Positions 7,539-16,412 of a stretch of DNA of 64,000 bases are shown here, one piece after another (the first letter of the stretch is position 1; every line of letters starts with the position of its first letter). The translations under genes were made by a program, and so were the position numbers. The DNA is from Chryseobacterium cucumeris. Its GTDB lineage: Bacteria > Bacteroidota > Bacteroidia > Flavobacteriales > Weeksellaceae. The notes beneath the pieces were generated by a model. It worked only from the letters and a program-made list of their open reading frames with translations. It was not told where the DNA came from and did no database searches. Where the stretch lies: contig NZ_CP068760.1 in NCBI RefSeq assembly GCF_016775705.1, positions 4,092,001 through 4,156,000 of the forward strand. The letters are read 5' to 3'.

Positions 7539-10469
7539 CTAATTTTTAATAAATCTCTTAGAAGATTCTCCAATTTGAATCATATAAGCTCCTTTGATAA
7601 GGTTGCTTACATTCACAGAGCCCCTTTGAAGTTTTCCTGAGTCAATTAGTTTTCCACCCATATCGAAGATCTTATAATCTTCTGATGCTGTATTGGAAAT
7701 ATATAGTATATCTCTCACGGGGTTTGGATAAAGCTTCACATCCGTGATCAGATCATTTGTATTATGAAGATCTCCTTTTCCTGAAGAAACAATATTAAGG
7801 GTGTAATCTTCCACCTGTCCGTAAGTGAATGCTTCACATGAAGATGTAGGAATTGAGCTGTACTTCATCATTACTCTCATTCTAGTAGATCCAACTGTGG
7901 CAGTAGCAGGAATTGTAATAGATCCTGTAACAGGGCTGGTTGTAGAACCTGCTTTTGTCCATGCCAGCTCTCCGCTGTCTGTGAAGTCTCCGTCTCCGTT
8001 ATAATCAATATAAACTGCGTAGGCTTCGCTGTATTTTGTAGAAGTCCACACCGGAGTAATGGAAATTGTATAAGCACTTCCTCTTGTAACATTGGTAGAA
8101 ACTGAAGTGAAGTTTTCGTATCCTGCAGTTCCTGTAGACGTATTATTGATAGATCCGAATGTCACATTTCCAATTCTCTCATCTGCTGTATTTGAGGCCG
8201 AAGAAGAACAATAAGTAACTGTTCCTCCGGAAAGAGTCGTAACACTTACGGTGTTGCTGGAAACAGAAGCATTTCCTGCCGCATCTTTTGCTTTCACAGA
8301 GAAAGAATACGTAGTTGCCGGTGAAAGTCCTGTTACAGTATATGTAGTAGAAGCCGTAGAACCAATTAATGAAGCTCCCTGGTATACATCGTATCCGGTA
8401 ACACCAACATTATCTGTAGCTCCAGACCATGAAAGGTTAGTGGTTGTAGCTGTAGTTCCTGAAGCAGCAAGGGTAGGAGCTGTAGGAGCAACCGTGTCAG
8501 GAGTTCCGGAACCTGCATTTACAGAGATGTTAGCATTGTTAACATCAAAGAAAATGTGATTTGATCCTTTTACCATAATTCTTCCTGTCGTTGTATTGGC
8601 ATTAGGAATGGTCACTGCCTGTGAGCCATCATTCGGAGTTCCTGCCAATAGAGTAGTCCATGTATTTCCACTGTCTGTTGACCAGAGGATATCCACATTA
8701 GCAGCATTTACCCCGTTGGCTGTAGTTCCTGCCACATTCCATGTTACTGTCTGAGAACTTCCTCCGGCGTATGTTGTTGCAGAGTTTTGTGAAGTGATAT
8801 TGAATGGTCCGGCAGTTCCGTTAACAGTGATAACAGCATCATCGGAATTATTTCCTGAACCTCCTGCTTTGTTATCACGAACAGTAAATCTGAAGTTTAA
8901 TGTTCTGGCTACTGAAGAAAGTGCTTCTACAGTGATTTCAGAGCCTGCGGTAGTGGTTGCTCCGGCCAGAACTGAAGCCATTCTTGGGAAATATCTTACC
9001 GGTGCAGTAGTAGGAGTCCATGATCTGAAATTAGGTCCTGAAGTTTTTGTAGCACTTGCAGCGGAACTTGCTCCTGTCTGGGAAGACGAAGCGTTGTCCA
9101 TTTGCTCCCAGATATAGGTTAAAGAATCTCCGTCAGCATCTGTTCCTGTACCTGTAAGAACAAATGGAGTTCCTTTTGGAATGGTATAATCTAATCCTGC
9201 ATTAGCTGTAGGAATTGCATTTCCGGTGTTGGTATTGACAGAGCAGGTTTTAGCTTTAATATTATTAGTGATCTGCTGGATGCTTATTGCATGGAAAAAT
9301 GCATCTGAATGCGGTTGAATATCCTGGCTGGTAATTCCTGCATAACCCATGATTGTTGATCCTGATCCTGGCTCCATATTGGCACCTGTACCTTCATTGT
9401 TCATGGAGAAGGTGTGGTTTCCACCGAACTGGTGTCCCATTTCATGAGCTACGTAGTCGATATCAAAATTGTCTCCCGAAGGAATAGCATCTGCCGGAGA
9501 GGTATATCCGCTTCCTTTTGATCCGTTTGTACAGATACAGCCGATACAGCCTGCATTTCCTCCACCTCCGGAAGCTCCGAACAAGTGACCGATGTCATAA
9601 TTAGCTTCTCCAATTACAGACGTTAAAGTGCTTTGCAGCTGGGAATTCCAGTTGCTCATTCCTGAAGCTGCGGAATAAGGGTCTGTAGATGCATTGGTGT
9701 AGATGACAGCGTCATTGTTGGCGATAAGAACCATTCTCGCTGCGAAATCTTTTTCAAATACACCGTTTACACGGGTCATTGTAGTATTCATCGCTGCTAA
9801 AGCCTGAGCTTTTGTTCCTCCGAAATACGTGGTGTATTCACCTGTGCAGGACAGTGCCAGTCTGAATGTTCTCAGTTTGGCATCATCAGCATTAGGTCTT
9901 GCAGCAAGAGAAGAATTGGAAACTCCTTTCTGTGCGGCATCTACCACTGTACATTCAAACTTGTTGAGATCATCTTTTTTGTCAGATTTTCTGTATACTA
10001 CATACGAAGAAAGATCTTTGGTGTAAGGCTCGATGAAAACGGCCGATTTATCACCATAAATTTCCATGGAGGACAGTCCTAGCGGAGAAACACTGAAATA
10101 GACTGTGGAATTAGGATCATCCAGACCTTGTCCCACATAGGATTTGATGTCCGGATATTTGGCTGCCAGCTCAGGGGCAAAATTGGAATTCTCCCTCACT
10201 TTAAAATTTTCCATTCTGCCTTCAGAATTTGGAAAAGAAATAATGATTTCAGATTTTTCGCCTGCAGCCAGCCTTTTGGGAGCTTTTGCCAGAATGTTTT
10301 TCAATCCGTTGATATCCAGGTTGTAAACCTTTGGATTGCTGATACTGGTTTTGTTTTCAAAGATCTCTGATGAAGTTCTTTTTGAACCTTCAGACCAAAG
10401 ACGGTCAGTCTGTGCGAAAGAAATACCCGAAATAAGGAGCATTCCAATCAGCGTTAATTGTTTTTTCAT
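7539..10469 (-). CDS. Secreted reprolysin-like zinc metallopeptidase with FN3 and GEVED domains, T9SS substrate
   Basis: 976 residues. Signal peptide 1-19 (ISFAQ), propeptide-like region, catalytic domain with HEMGHQFGGNH near residue 340 and GSGSTIMGYAG after it, and a Cys-rich GCIGCICT loop. After a beta-sandwich like that of its paralogue come a fibronectin type III domain (about 655-745, starting DTVAPTAPT), a GEVED domain (about 760-890, with YIDYNGDGDF and GQVEDYTL) and a T9SS type A sorting domain starting KLYPNP. It likely degrades extracellular protein; FN3 and GEVED are probably adhesive or spacer modules. Tandem duplication with 5130-7349 followed by gain or loss of the two modules is the simplest history. 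Confidence 0.93.
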   Translation of the reverse strand: MKKQLTLIGMLLISGISFAQTDRLWSEGSKRTSSEIFENKTSISNPKVYNLDINGLKNILAKAPKRLAAGEKSEIIISFPNSEGRMENFKVRENSNFAPELAAKYPDIKSYVGQGLDDPNSTVYFSVSPLGLSSMEIYGDKSAVFIEPYTKDLSSYVVYRKSDKKDDLNKFECTVVDAAQKGVSNSSLAARPNADDAKLRTFRLALSCTGEYTTYFGGTKAQALAAMNTTMTRVNGVFEKDFAARMVLIANNDAVIYTNASTDPYSAASGMSNWNSQLQSTLTSVIGEANYDIGHLFGASGGGGNAGCIGCICTNGSKGSGYTSPADAIPSGDNFDIDYVAHEMGHQFGGNHTFSMNNEGTGANMEPGSGSTIMGYAGITSQDIQPHSDAFFHAISIQQITNNIKAKTCSVNTNTGNAIPTANAGLDYTIPKGTPFVLTGTGTDADGDSLTYIWEQMDNASSSQTGASSAASATKTSGPNFRSWTPTTAPVRYFPRMASVLAGATTTAGSEITVEALSSVARTLNFRFTVRDNKAGGSGNNSDDAVITVNGTAGPFNITSQNSATTYAGGSSQTVTWNVAGTTANGVNAANVDILWSTDSGNTWTTLLAGTPNDGSQAVTIPNANTTTGRIMVKGSNHIFFDVNNANISVNAGSGTPDTVAPTAPTLAASGTTATTTNLSWSGATDNVGVTGYDVYQGASLIGSTASTTYTVTGLSPATTYSFSVKAKDAAGNASVSSNTVSVTTLSGGTVTYCSSSASNTADERIGNVTFGSINNTSTGTAGYENFTSVSTNVTRGSAYTISITPVWTSTKYSEAYAVYIDYNGDGDFTDSGELAWTKAGSTTSPVTGSITIPATATVGSTRMRVMMKYSSIPTSSCEAFTYGQVEDYTLNIVSSGKGDLHNTNDLITDVKLYPNPVRDILYISNTASEDYKIFDMGGKLIDSGKLQRGSVNVSNLIKGAYMIQIGESSKRFIKN

Positions 10470-10498
10470 ATTAAATATTAAATTTGATTGTGGAATGT

Positions 10499-10506
10499 CA
10501 AATCTA
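10499..10506 (-). promoter_or_regulatory. -7 promoter box TAGATTTG
   Basis: Minus-strand match to TAnnTTTG, 29 bases before the ATG at 10469. Confidence 0.55.
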
Positions 10507-10793
10507 ATAAAAAATTTATTACGAAAAACAAAATTTTTTAAGGAATATTTAGACTTTGTATATAATATATTATGTAATACATTGTATATAATGGAAAATG
10601 CTCATTAATAAAAGAAAAATAAAAGTTGTAAAATGAATTTTAATTTTAAAAAAATAACATATCGATTTTTTATTTGTTAATTTATTAAATTGAGACAATA
10701 AATTTTATTAATAATTCAATTATTCATGAATAAATTTTAATAAATTACATTTAATGAATACTATTGTGCCGCTCTGTGTTCTCCCTACAAAAA
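10507..10793. other. Very A/T-rich intergenic region
   Basis: Stretch between the metallopeptidase promoter and the DinB terminator, dominated by runs of A and T (for example 10610-10740). No frame, RNA or repeat that I can support; it may act as an upstream A/T-rich element for the strong metallopeptidase promoter. Confidence 0.4.
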
Positions 10794-10818
10794 AAGCTGT
10801 TTCAAAATGAAACAGCTT
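10794..10818 (-). terminator. Terminator after the DinB-family gene
   Basis: Arms AAGCTGTTTC and GAAACAGCTT with a 5-base loop, followed by a T run on the minus strand, 25 bases past the stop at 10843. Confidence 0.87.
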
Positions 10819-10842
10819 CTATTATATTGATGCAATGTTTAA

Positions 10843-11340
10843 CTACATTTTATCATCAGCAGTAGGTCCGTAAAGTCCAGGAACTTTGTTTCCGGTTGAT
10901 CTTAAATAAACAACCAGCTCACCTCTGTGATGGTACAAATGATTATAAAGAAAAGCTCTTATCACCTGAACCTTTGGCATAGGAGGGAAAAGTACATTTC
11001 CGTTCATTTCCATTTTCCACTCGTTGAAATAGGTATTTTCATCAGAGTTTTCAAGAGCTTTCTGTGCGTTGGCAACATTCTCCTCAAATTTTGCAAGAAT
11101 ATTTTCTGCTTTGGAAATATCTCCTTTGTCATACCTGTAAGTTCCCATATCGAAAACGTCCTGATTGAAAGTGGATTCATACCAGTTGTATACTTCAGCA
11201 ATGTGAGAAGCAAGCTGACCGGTTGTCCAGTTTTTTTCGGACGGTTTCCAATCCAGTGCGCTGTCGGGGATTGCCTGTAAGATTTTTCTGGTGTTTTCAG
11301 CTTCATGCAGAAATTCACCTAAAAGTACCTGTTTAATCAT
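10843..11340 (-). CDS. DinB/YfiT-fold family protein
   Basis: 165 residues. Four-helix DinB fold; the metal-binding histidines are visible as the His in ASHIAEVY (about residue 46) and the pair in NHLYHHRGEL near 133-138. Members are metal-dependent enzymes, often thiol transferases or isomerases; the substrate here cannot be told. No signal peptide. It starts 23 bases after the acyl-CoA dehydrogenase stop on the same strand with no terminator between, so probably the second gene of that transcript. Confidence 0.85.
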   Translation of the reverse strand: MIKQVLLGEFLHEAENTRKILQAIPDSALDWKPSEKNWTTGQLASHIAEVYNWYESTFNQDVFDMGTYRYDKGDISKAENILAKFEENVANAQKALENSDENTYFNEWKMEMNGNVLFPPMPKVQVIRAFLYNHLYHHRGELVVYLRSTGNKVPGLYGPTADDKM

Positions 11341-11363
11341 TTGTATCGGTGTTATTTTTAAAA

Positions 11364-12503
11364 TTATTTTGTAATATCTCTTCCAATGACAAGTCTCTGG
11401 ATCTCAGACGTTCCTTCTCCAATAGTACAAAGTTTGGAATCTCTATAAAACTTTTCAGCAGGGAAATCTTTCGTATAACCATATCCTCCGAAGATCTGAA
11501 CTGCATTGTTTGAGATTCTTACACAAGCTTCAGAAGCATATAGTTTAGCCATAGCTCCTTCTTTTGTCATTTTTTGTTTTGCATTCTTAAGAGTAGATGC
11601 TCTCTGGATAAGAAGTTCAGCAGCATCAATTTCTGTTGCCATATCTGCCAGCATAAAGTTGATTGCCTGGAAATCTGCAATAGGTTTTCCGAATTGATGT
11701 CTTTCTTTTGCATATTTCAAAGCTGCTTTATAAGCTCCTCTTGCAGTCCCTAAGCTTAATGCAGCAATAGAAATTCTACCGCCATCCAACACTTTCATAG
11801 CCTGCTTGAAACCTTCTCCAACTTCACCTAAACGGTGAGAATCCGGTACGCGTACATTATCAAAAATTAATTCTGCTGTTTCAGAAGCACGCATCCCTAA
11901 TTTATTTTCTTTTTTTCCGGAAGTAAAACCAGGCATTCCTTTTTCCAAAACAAAGGCTGTAGAATTATTTTTAGCTCCTTTTTCACCTGTTCTCGTCATT
12001 ACTACGGCAATATCACCTGAAATAGCGTGGGTGATAAAGTTTTTAGCTCCGTTGATGATCCACTCATCACCATCTTTTACAGCAGTTGTAGACATACCTC
12101 CTGAATCAGAACCTGTGTTGTGCTCTGTAAGTCCCCAAGCTCCGATTACTTTTCCGGAAGCCAGCTGAGGAAGCCATTTGTGTCTTTGTTCTTCATTTCC
12201 AAATTCATAAATATGGTTGGTGCAAAGTGAGTTGTGTGCTGCTACAGAAAGACCAATAGATGGGTCAACCTGAGAAATTTCGTCCAGAATAGTAACATAC
12301 TCATGATAGCCTAAGCCGGAACCTCCATATTGTTCAGGAACTACAATTCCCATAAAACCCATCTCACCCAACTGGTGGAATAAGTCTTTTGGAAATGTTT
12401 GGCTTTCATCCCATTCCATAATATTCGGTCTGATGTTCTTTTCTGCAAATTCTCTAGCCGTCTCCGCTATCATTTTGATGTTGTCAATAGTCTCAGTATT
12501 CAT
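11364..12503 (-). CDS. Acyl-CoA dehydrogenase
   Basis: 379 residues from ATG 12503; the in-frame TTG at 12524 overlaps a -7 promoter box and is rejected. FAD enzyme that introduces the 2,3 double bond in acyl-CoA during beta-oxidation or amino-acid breakdown. Seen: VVPEQYGGSGLGY in the N-terminal helical domain, WGLTEHNTGSD of the FAD/substrate region, RHQFGKPIADFQA and the C-terminal QIFGGYGYTKDFPAEKFYRD with the catalytic-base signature GEGTSEIQ. Closest in pattern to short-chain/glutaryl-type flavobacterial enzymes, exact substrate unknown. Followed by a DinB gene. Confidence 0.95.
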   Translation of the reverse strand: MNTETIDNIKMIAETAREFAEKNIRPNIMEWDESQTFPKDLFHQLGEMGFMGIVVPEQYGGSGLGYHEYVTILDEISQVDPSIGLSVAAHNSLCTNHIYEFGNEEQRHKWLPQLASGKVIGAWGLTEHNTGSDSGGMSTTAVKDGDEWIINGAKNFITHAISGDIAVVMTRTGEKGAKNNSTAFVLEKGMPGFTSGKKENKLGMRASETAELIFDNVRVPDSHRLGEVGEGFKQAMKVLDGGRISIAALSLGTARGAYKAALKYAKERHQFGKPIADFQAINFMLADMATEIDAAELLIQRASTLKNAKQKMTKEGAMAKLYASEACVRISNNAVQIFGGYGYTKDFPAEKFYRDSKLCTIGEGTSEIQRLVIGRDITK

Positions 12504-12521
12504 ATAATAATAGTTAGTTCC

Positions 12522-12529
12522 CAAAGATA
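12522..12529 (-). promoter_or_regulatory. -7 promoter box TATCTTTG for acyl-CoA dehydrogenase
   Basis: Minus-strand TATCTTTG fits TAnnTTTG, 18 bases before the ATG at 12503; the same box and spacing as the MazG-like operon at 3319. Confidence 0.6.
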
Positions 12530-12695
12530 ACCAAATTGATGGAATGCTAAAGAAAAATTATTTTCCCAGCATTATTAACGACCAATACATCTAATTTTCA
12601 ATTTTTTATATTTTGAGAATTAATACTTTCTTAATAAAATATTCTGGCATATTCGTTTTTTATTTCACTATTTTTAGTTTCCCAATTTTTAAGGC

Positions 12696-14609
12696 ATGAA
12701 AAAAATTCTACTTCCAATCCTTTTGATTTCTTCTTATAGTGCTGCGCAGGCACCTGCGGGGTATTATGATGGAACAGCCGGACTGACGGGATATGCCCTG
12801 AAATCAAAGATCCACGATATTATTTCAGAAAAAATGATCAACTGGCATTATGACGATCTTAAAGTGTTATATGCCCAGACTGATCTGGATAAATATTATG
12901 ATCATGATGCTTCCAATACTCAGTATCTGCTGGATATCTATTCTGAAATTCCGTCTGGGCCGGATTCTTATGAATATACTACAGATCAGTTGGTAGCAGG
13001 TGTTGGTGCGGAAGGTTTGGGGTACAACCGGGAACATATGATGCCGCAGAGTACATTCAGTACAAGCTCATCTATCAGTGATTATCCTATGTATTCGGAT
13101 CTGAATTTTATAATTCCTGTTGATGGATGGATCAACCAGCGAAGAAGCAATTATCCATATGGAACAGGAAATAATACCAATCATTATATTTTTTCCAACA
13201 CTTCGAGAATATCTAATGCAGCGATTCCCAATTACCCTTATACTGGAAGAGTGTATGAACCTATTAATGAATTCAAAGGTGATATTGCAAGGTCATTGTT
13301 ATACTTTGCAGTACGCTATGAAGGAAAGTTAGGTTCATTCAATACCGCTTATACCACATCTGCCAATCTTACTCCTGCTACAGACCAATGTCCGTTGGAC
13401 GGAACGGAAGAAAGAGCAGTTGATCTTGCCTATATTGCCATGCTGAAACAGTGGAATACGGCAGATCCGGTTTCGCAAAGAGAAATTGACCGGAACAATG
13501 CTGTTTATACTATACAAAAAAACAGAAACCCATTTATTGATCATCCTGAGTGGATTGATATGATCTGGTCCGAAACACCTGATACTATTGCTCCTGCGGC
13601 TCCCGGATCACTGGTTTCAACCCAGCAGAATGCTTATTTTGTGAATCTGAGCTGGACGGCTTCTCCTGATGCGGATATTTTAGGATACAGGATTTATATG
13701 AATGGATCTGTAACGCCTGTTGCCACTACAAAAGGGACTTCCATCAGCATCGATCACCTGAGCCCGTCAACCACCTATACTTTTACGGTGAAAGCCTTTG
13801 ATAAAGCATACCTGGAATCTCCATTCAGTAATATGGTAACAGCCTCAACAATTGCTTCGGATTCCTATGCCCCGGATCTTATCATTACCAAATATATATC
13901 CGGAACAAATACGGAATCTGTGAAAAATAATGCGCTGGAAATTGTCAATAAAACAGGACATGAGGTTAATTTAAATAATTACAGAATTAATATTCAGTTT
14001 AAAAATAATATATCAGGAGATTTCTATAATGGCGACACATACGAATTGGAAGGCAAGGTAGGAAACAACGAAACTTTTGTTATCCTGAATCCGAAAGGCA
14101 CTTTATCATGCTATACTCTTGGCGAGGCAAGATTTGTAACTGCTTCTGATCCTATGATGTTTGCGGGAGGAAATTATGTGGAACTTGCGTATAATAAAAC
14201 GGTTACAGTGGATGCTATCGGGGTAAAATACACGACCAATAATAACGGGAACGTATCTTTATACAGAAAAAACACCATCAATCAACCCAATAATACTTTT
14301 ACTAGCAGTGAATGGGATTCTTATCCGTCCAATTACTGTCAGAATCTGGGAGGCACATTGTCTACAGCGGAATTGATGACTGTTAATAATGAGTTTACAA
14401 TATATCCGAATCCTGTTTATGATTATCTGTATGTGAACGGAGAAGTTACCCATATAAAGACAGCCCAAATCATAGATCTTTCGGGAAAAGTGATTTATAC
14501 TGAAAAAGATCCTTTCAGGTATAAAAAAGATATTTCTGTACAAGGGATTCCAACGGGAACTTATTTCCTGAAGCTTGATGAAAAGGTACATCAGTTTATT
14601 AAAAGGTAA
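12696..14609 (+). CDS. Secreted endonuclease I with FN3, lamin-tail and T9SS sorting domains
   Basis: 637 residues. Signal peptide at about 1-18 (ends AAQA). Residues 25-290 are an endonuclease I (EndA/NucM) domain with the beta-beta-metal His in YNREHMMPQSTF, the Asn-containing SDLNFIIPVDG and the Arg/Tyr region QRRSNYPYG. An FN3 domain follows (about 295-385), then a lamin-tail-like domain (about 395-545, with ALEIVNKTG and YRINIQFKN), then a T9SS type A sorting domain starting IYPNP. It should degrade extracellular DNA for nutrients or biofilm turnover. It stands alone, divergent from the acyl-CoA dehydrogenase and closed by a strong palindrome. Confidence 0.92.
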   Translation: MKKILLPILLISSYSAAQAPAGYYDGTAGLTGYALKSKIHDIISEKMINWHYDDLKVLYAQTDLDKYYDHDASNTQYLLDIYSEIPSGPDSYEYTTDQLVAGVGAEGLGYNREHMMPQSTFSTSSSISDYPMYSDLNFIIPVDGWINQRRSNYPYGTGNNTNHYIFSNTSRISNAAIPNYPYTGRVYEPINEFKGDIARSLLYFAVRYEGKLGSFNTAYTTSANLTPATDQCPLDGTEERAVDLAYIAMLKQWNTADPVSQREIDRNNAVYTIQKNRNPFIDHPEWIDMIWSETPDTIAPAAPGSLVSTQQNAYFVNLSWTASPDADILGYRIYMNGSVTPVATTKGTSISIDHLSPSTTYTFTVKAFDKAYLESPFSNMVTASTIASDSYAPDLIITKYISGTNTESVKNNALEIVNKTGHEVNLNNYRINIQFKNNISGDFYNGDTYELEGKVGNNETFVILNPKGTLSCYTLGEARFVTASDPMMFAGGNYVELAYNKTVTVDAIGVKYTTNNNGNVSLYRKNTINQPNNTFTSSEWDSYPSNYCQNLGGTLSTAELMTVNNEFTIYPNPVYDYLYVNGEVTHIKTAQIIDLSGKVIYTEKDPFRYKKDISVQGIPTGTYFLKLDEKVHQFIKR

Positions 14610-14650
14610 ATAAAATCAAATTTGAATACTATAATTTTTGTGACAAGCCA

Positions 14651-14684
14651 AACCTAACAGGTTTCTAAAACCTGTTAGGTTTAT
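14651..14684 (+). terminator. Perfect palindromic hairpin after the endonuclease gene
   Basis: 14-base arms AACCTAACAGGTTT and AAACCTGTTAGGTT with loop CTA, then a T-rich tail. Works as a terminator, and its GGTTT/AAACC tip is shared with the palindrome at 55165, suggesting a dispersed hairpin family. Confidence 0.85.
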
Positions 14685-14714
14685 TTTTAAATAATACGCA
14701 AAGGGAATTGATGA

Positions 14715-14740
14715 GATTGCTTCGCTTTACCCGCAATGAC
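14715..14740 (-). repeat. Dispersed-repeat fragment (GTCATTGCGGG ... GAAGCAATC)
   Basis: On the minus strand the element reads GTCATTGCGGGTAAAGC then GAAGCAATC. From memory, GTCATTGCGAGGAACGAAGCAATC-type repeats are scattered through many bacterial genomes; this is a close variant. It sits in the gap after the endonuclease gene next to another repeat-like block. Confidence 0.5.
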
Positions 14741-14744
14741 TGTC

Positions 14745-14856
14745 CTAGCCCTGATAGCAGCGGTTACCCCGCAGTAGAAGTGGGAGAGTTGTAGGGTTAA
14801 GGAGTTGGAATAGATAGGCGCGAGGAGTATGAGCGGATAGCAGGAACAGCTTCTTA
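14745..14856 (+). repeat. Possible structured intergenic element
   Basis: Two conserved-looking blocks, CTAGCCCTGATAGCAGCGG at the left and GAGCGGATAGCAGGAACAGC at the right, enclose a variable G-rich middle. AGC-CCTG at the left can pair with CAGG ... GCT at the right, so the ends may close a stem. I recall similar block pairs with variable middles in intergenic regions of Flavobacteriia. No convincing reading frame. The rest of the 14610-15072 gap is A/T-rich. Confidence 0.45.
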
Positions 14857-15015
14857 CTATAAAAAAAGTATAAAAAAGTAGAGTTAAAGTCGACACCATA
14901 ATAAAAGATTGAACATTTTTTTGCTGTTTTGCTATTCAGTAGTTTTATATAAAGCCTTAAAAACCTTATGTTTACTATATCATTGATATAAGCTGATTCA
15001 CTAATAATCAATATC

Positions 15016-15065
15016 TATAAGTGTTTCTGCTTATATTTTTTATATATAAGTAATTATGCTTATAT
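15016..15065 (+). promoter_or_regulatory. Two operator-like palindromes in the satD promoter
   Basis: TATAAG-N8-CTTATA at 15016-15035 and ATATAAG-N8-CTTATAT at 15044-15065 have the same half-sites and the same 8-base spacer, with centres 29 bases apart. The second overlaps the -7 box. The adjacent gene encodes an HTH protein, so autoregulation is the natural inference. Confidence 0.6.
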
Positions 15066-15068
15066 TTG
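15061..15068 (+). promoter_or_regulatory. -7 promoter box TATATTTG for satD, probably leaderless
   Basis: Exact TAnnTTTG. Transcription would begin about 5-7 bases after the G, at or next to the ATG at 15073, so the message probably has no 5' leader. Confidence 0.65.
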
Positions 15069-15072
15069 CAGT

Positions 15073-15678
15073 ATGATAGCGGTCATTACCGGTGATATTA
15101 TAAATTCACAGCATGCGGACACTGAAGTTTGGATTACCAGGCTTAAACATCTTCTCGAAAAATGGGGAAGCGCTCCTCACACATGGGAAATCTACAGAGG
15201 AGATGAGTTCCAGTTCAAATGCAGAATTGATGACGTTTTCTGGCGTTTTCTAGCCATAAAATCTCTTATTAAAAGTGTTGAAAATTTAGATGTAAGGATG
15301 GCCATAGGTATTGGTGAGGAAAGTTTTTCTTCTGAGAAAATCACTGAATCCAATGGTACAGCCTATGTCAATTCCGGGAGACTGCTTAATGACCTTAAAA
15401 GTGACGGGCATACTGTTGCCATCAAAACATCAAGTGATCCGGTGGACAGAGATCTTAATATCCTGTTGAAATGGTCGTCCAAGGATTTTGATAACTGGAC
15501 AATGGCTACGGCAGAGATCATTCATGAGATGATTATGAATCAGGATATCACTCAGGAAGATCTTGCTAAGAGATTTGCTATTTCACAGTCTTCGGTAAGC
15601 CAGAGACTGAAACGAGCCAACTATGAGCTCATCGTGGAAACCAATCAGTATTTCAGAAAGAAAATCTCAGAATTATAG
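15073..15678 (+). CDS. SatD family protein with C-terminal helix-turn-helix
   Basis: 201 residues. N-terminal SatD-type domain beginning MIAVITGDIINS with a conserved-looking YRGDEFQFK; the family is known from the streptococcal sat region and its biochemical role is unclear. The C-terminal third contains a helix-turn-helix, roughly TQEDLAKRFAISQSSVSQRL at 165-185, pointing to DNA binding. It starts 5 bases from a -7 box embedded in two palindromes. It ends 2 bases before the DUF3307 gene, a pairing that strongly suggests the two act together. Likely a self-regulating small operon. Confidence 0.83.
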   Translation: MIAVITGDIINSQHADTEVWITRLKHLLEKWGSAPHTWEIYRGDEFQFKCRIDDVFWRFLAIKSLIKSVENLDVRMAIGIGEESFSSEKITESNGTAYVNSGRLLNDLKSDGHTVAIKTSSDPVDRDLNILLKWSSKDFDNWTMATAEIIHEMIMNQDITQEDLAKRFAISQSSVSQRLKRANYELIVETNQYFRKKISEL

Positions 15679-15680
15679 GC

Positions 15681-16376
15681 ATGATCTTCATCAAACTCAT
15701 ATTGGCACATTTACTCGGAGATTTTATACTTCAGCCAAATTCATGGGTTGCAGATAAGGAGAACCATAAACTGAAAAGTAAGTTTTTATACCTTCATATT
15801 CTGATTCACACTATTTTAAGCCTTGTTTTCCTTTGGGATCTTCAGCTTTGGTGGGTCGCTGTATTGGTGGGAATTACTCACTTTATGATTGATGCTTCCA
15901 AACTTATATTTCAAAATGTAAAGACTAAGAAAAGATGGTTTTTCATTGATCAGCTGCTGCATGTTTCAGTGATTGCCGGAGTTTCTTTTTATTTCCAGGA
16001 ATTCAGTTTTGGCTTCGTACAAAATCAGGAATTTTTGAAGGTAATTATGGCGGCGCTGTTTCTGACAACACCTGCTTCTATTTTTATCAAAACCTTATTG
16101 TCATCCTGGACACCTGCTCCGGATGGCCCCAACACTATTCAAACCGAATCTTTATCAAGTGCCGGAAAATATATCGGAATTTTAGAACGTCTGCTGGTTT
16201 TCACTTTTATTATGGTGAATCATTGGGAAGGCGTAGGTTTCATGGTAGCTGCCAAATCTGTTTTCAGGTTCAGCGACCTTGCACAGGCAAAACAGAGAAA
16301 ACTTACGGAGTATGTATTAATTGGTACACTGCTGAGTTTTGGACTGGCTGTCTTAACAGGAATAATAATAAAATAA
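15681..16376 (+). CDS. DUF3307 integral membrane protein
   Basis: 231 residues with about six hydrophobic segments. The N-terminal signature LILAHLLGDFILQPNSWV and the histidine-rich HILIHTILS and THFMIDASKL are typical of DUF3307. Function is unknown; conserved His and Asp in the membrane segments hint at metal or lipid chemistry, which is speculation. Its ATG is 2 bases after satD, so the two are cotranscribed from the satD promoter. purC follows 36 bases later and could be read through. Confidence 0.85.
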   Translation: MIFIKLILAHLLGDFILQPNSWVADKENHKLKSKFLYLHILIHTILSLVFLWDLQLWWVAVLVGITHFMIDASKLIFQNVKTKKRWFFIDQLLHVSVIAGVSFYFQEFSFGFVQNQEFLKVIMAALFLTTPASIFIKTLLSSWTPAPDGPNTIQTESLSSAGKYIGILERLLVFTFIMVNHWEGVGFMVAAKSVFRFSDLAQAKQRKLTEYVLIGTLLSFGLAVLTGIIIK

Positions 16377-16412
16377 ATCAATAAATCTAACTACAATTTA
16401 GAAAGTAAAATT

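Noticed and set aside
5632..9117. Plus-strand frames within the two metallopeptidase genes
   Set aside because: Shadows of the minus-strand genes; they recur at the same places in both paralogues.
12504..12524. TTG start for the acyl-CoA dehydrogenase
   Set aside because: Overlaps the -7 box at 12522-12529, so it would be upstream of or at the transcript start.
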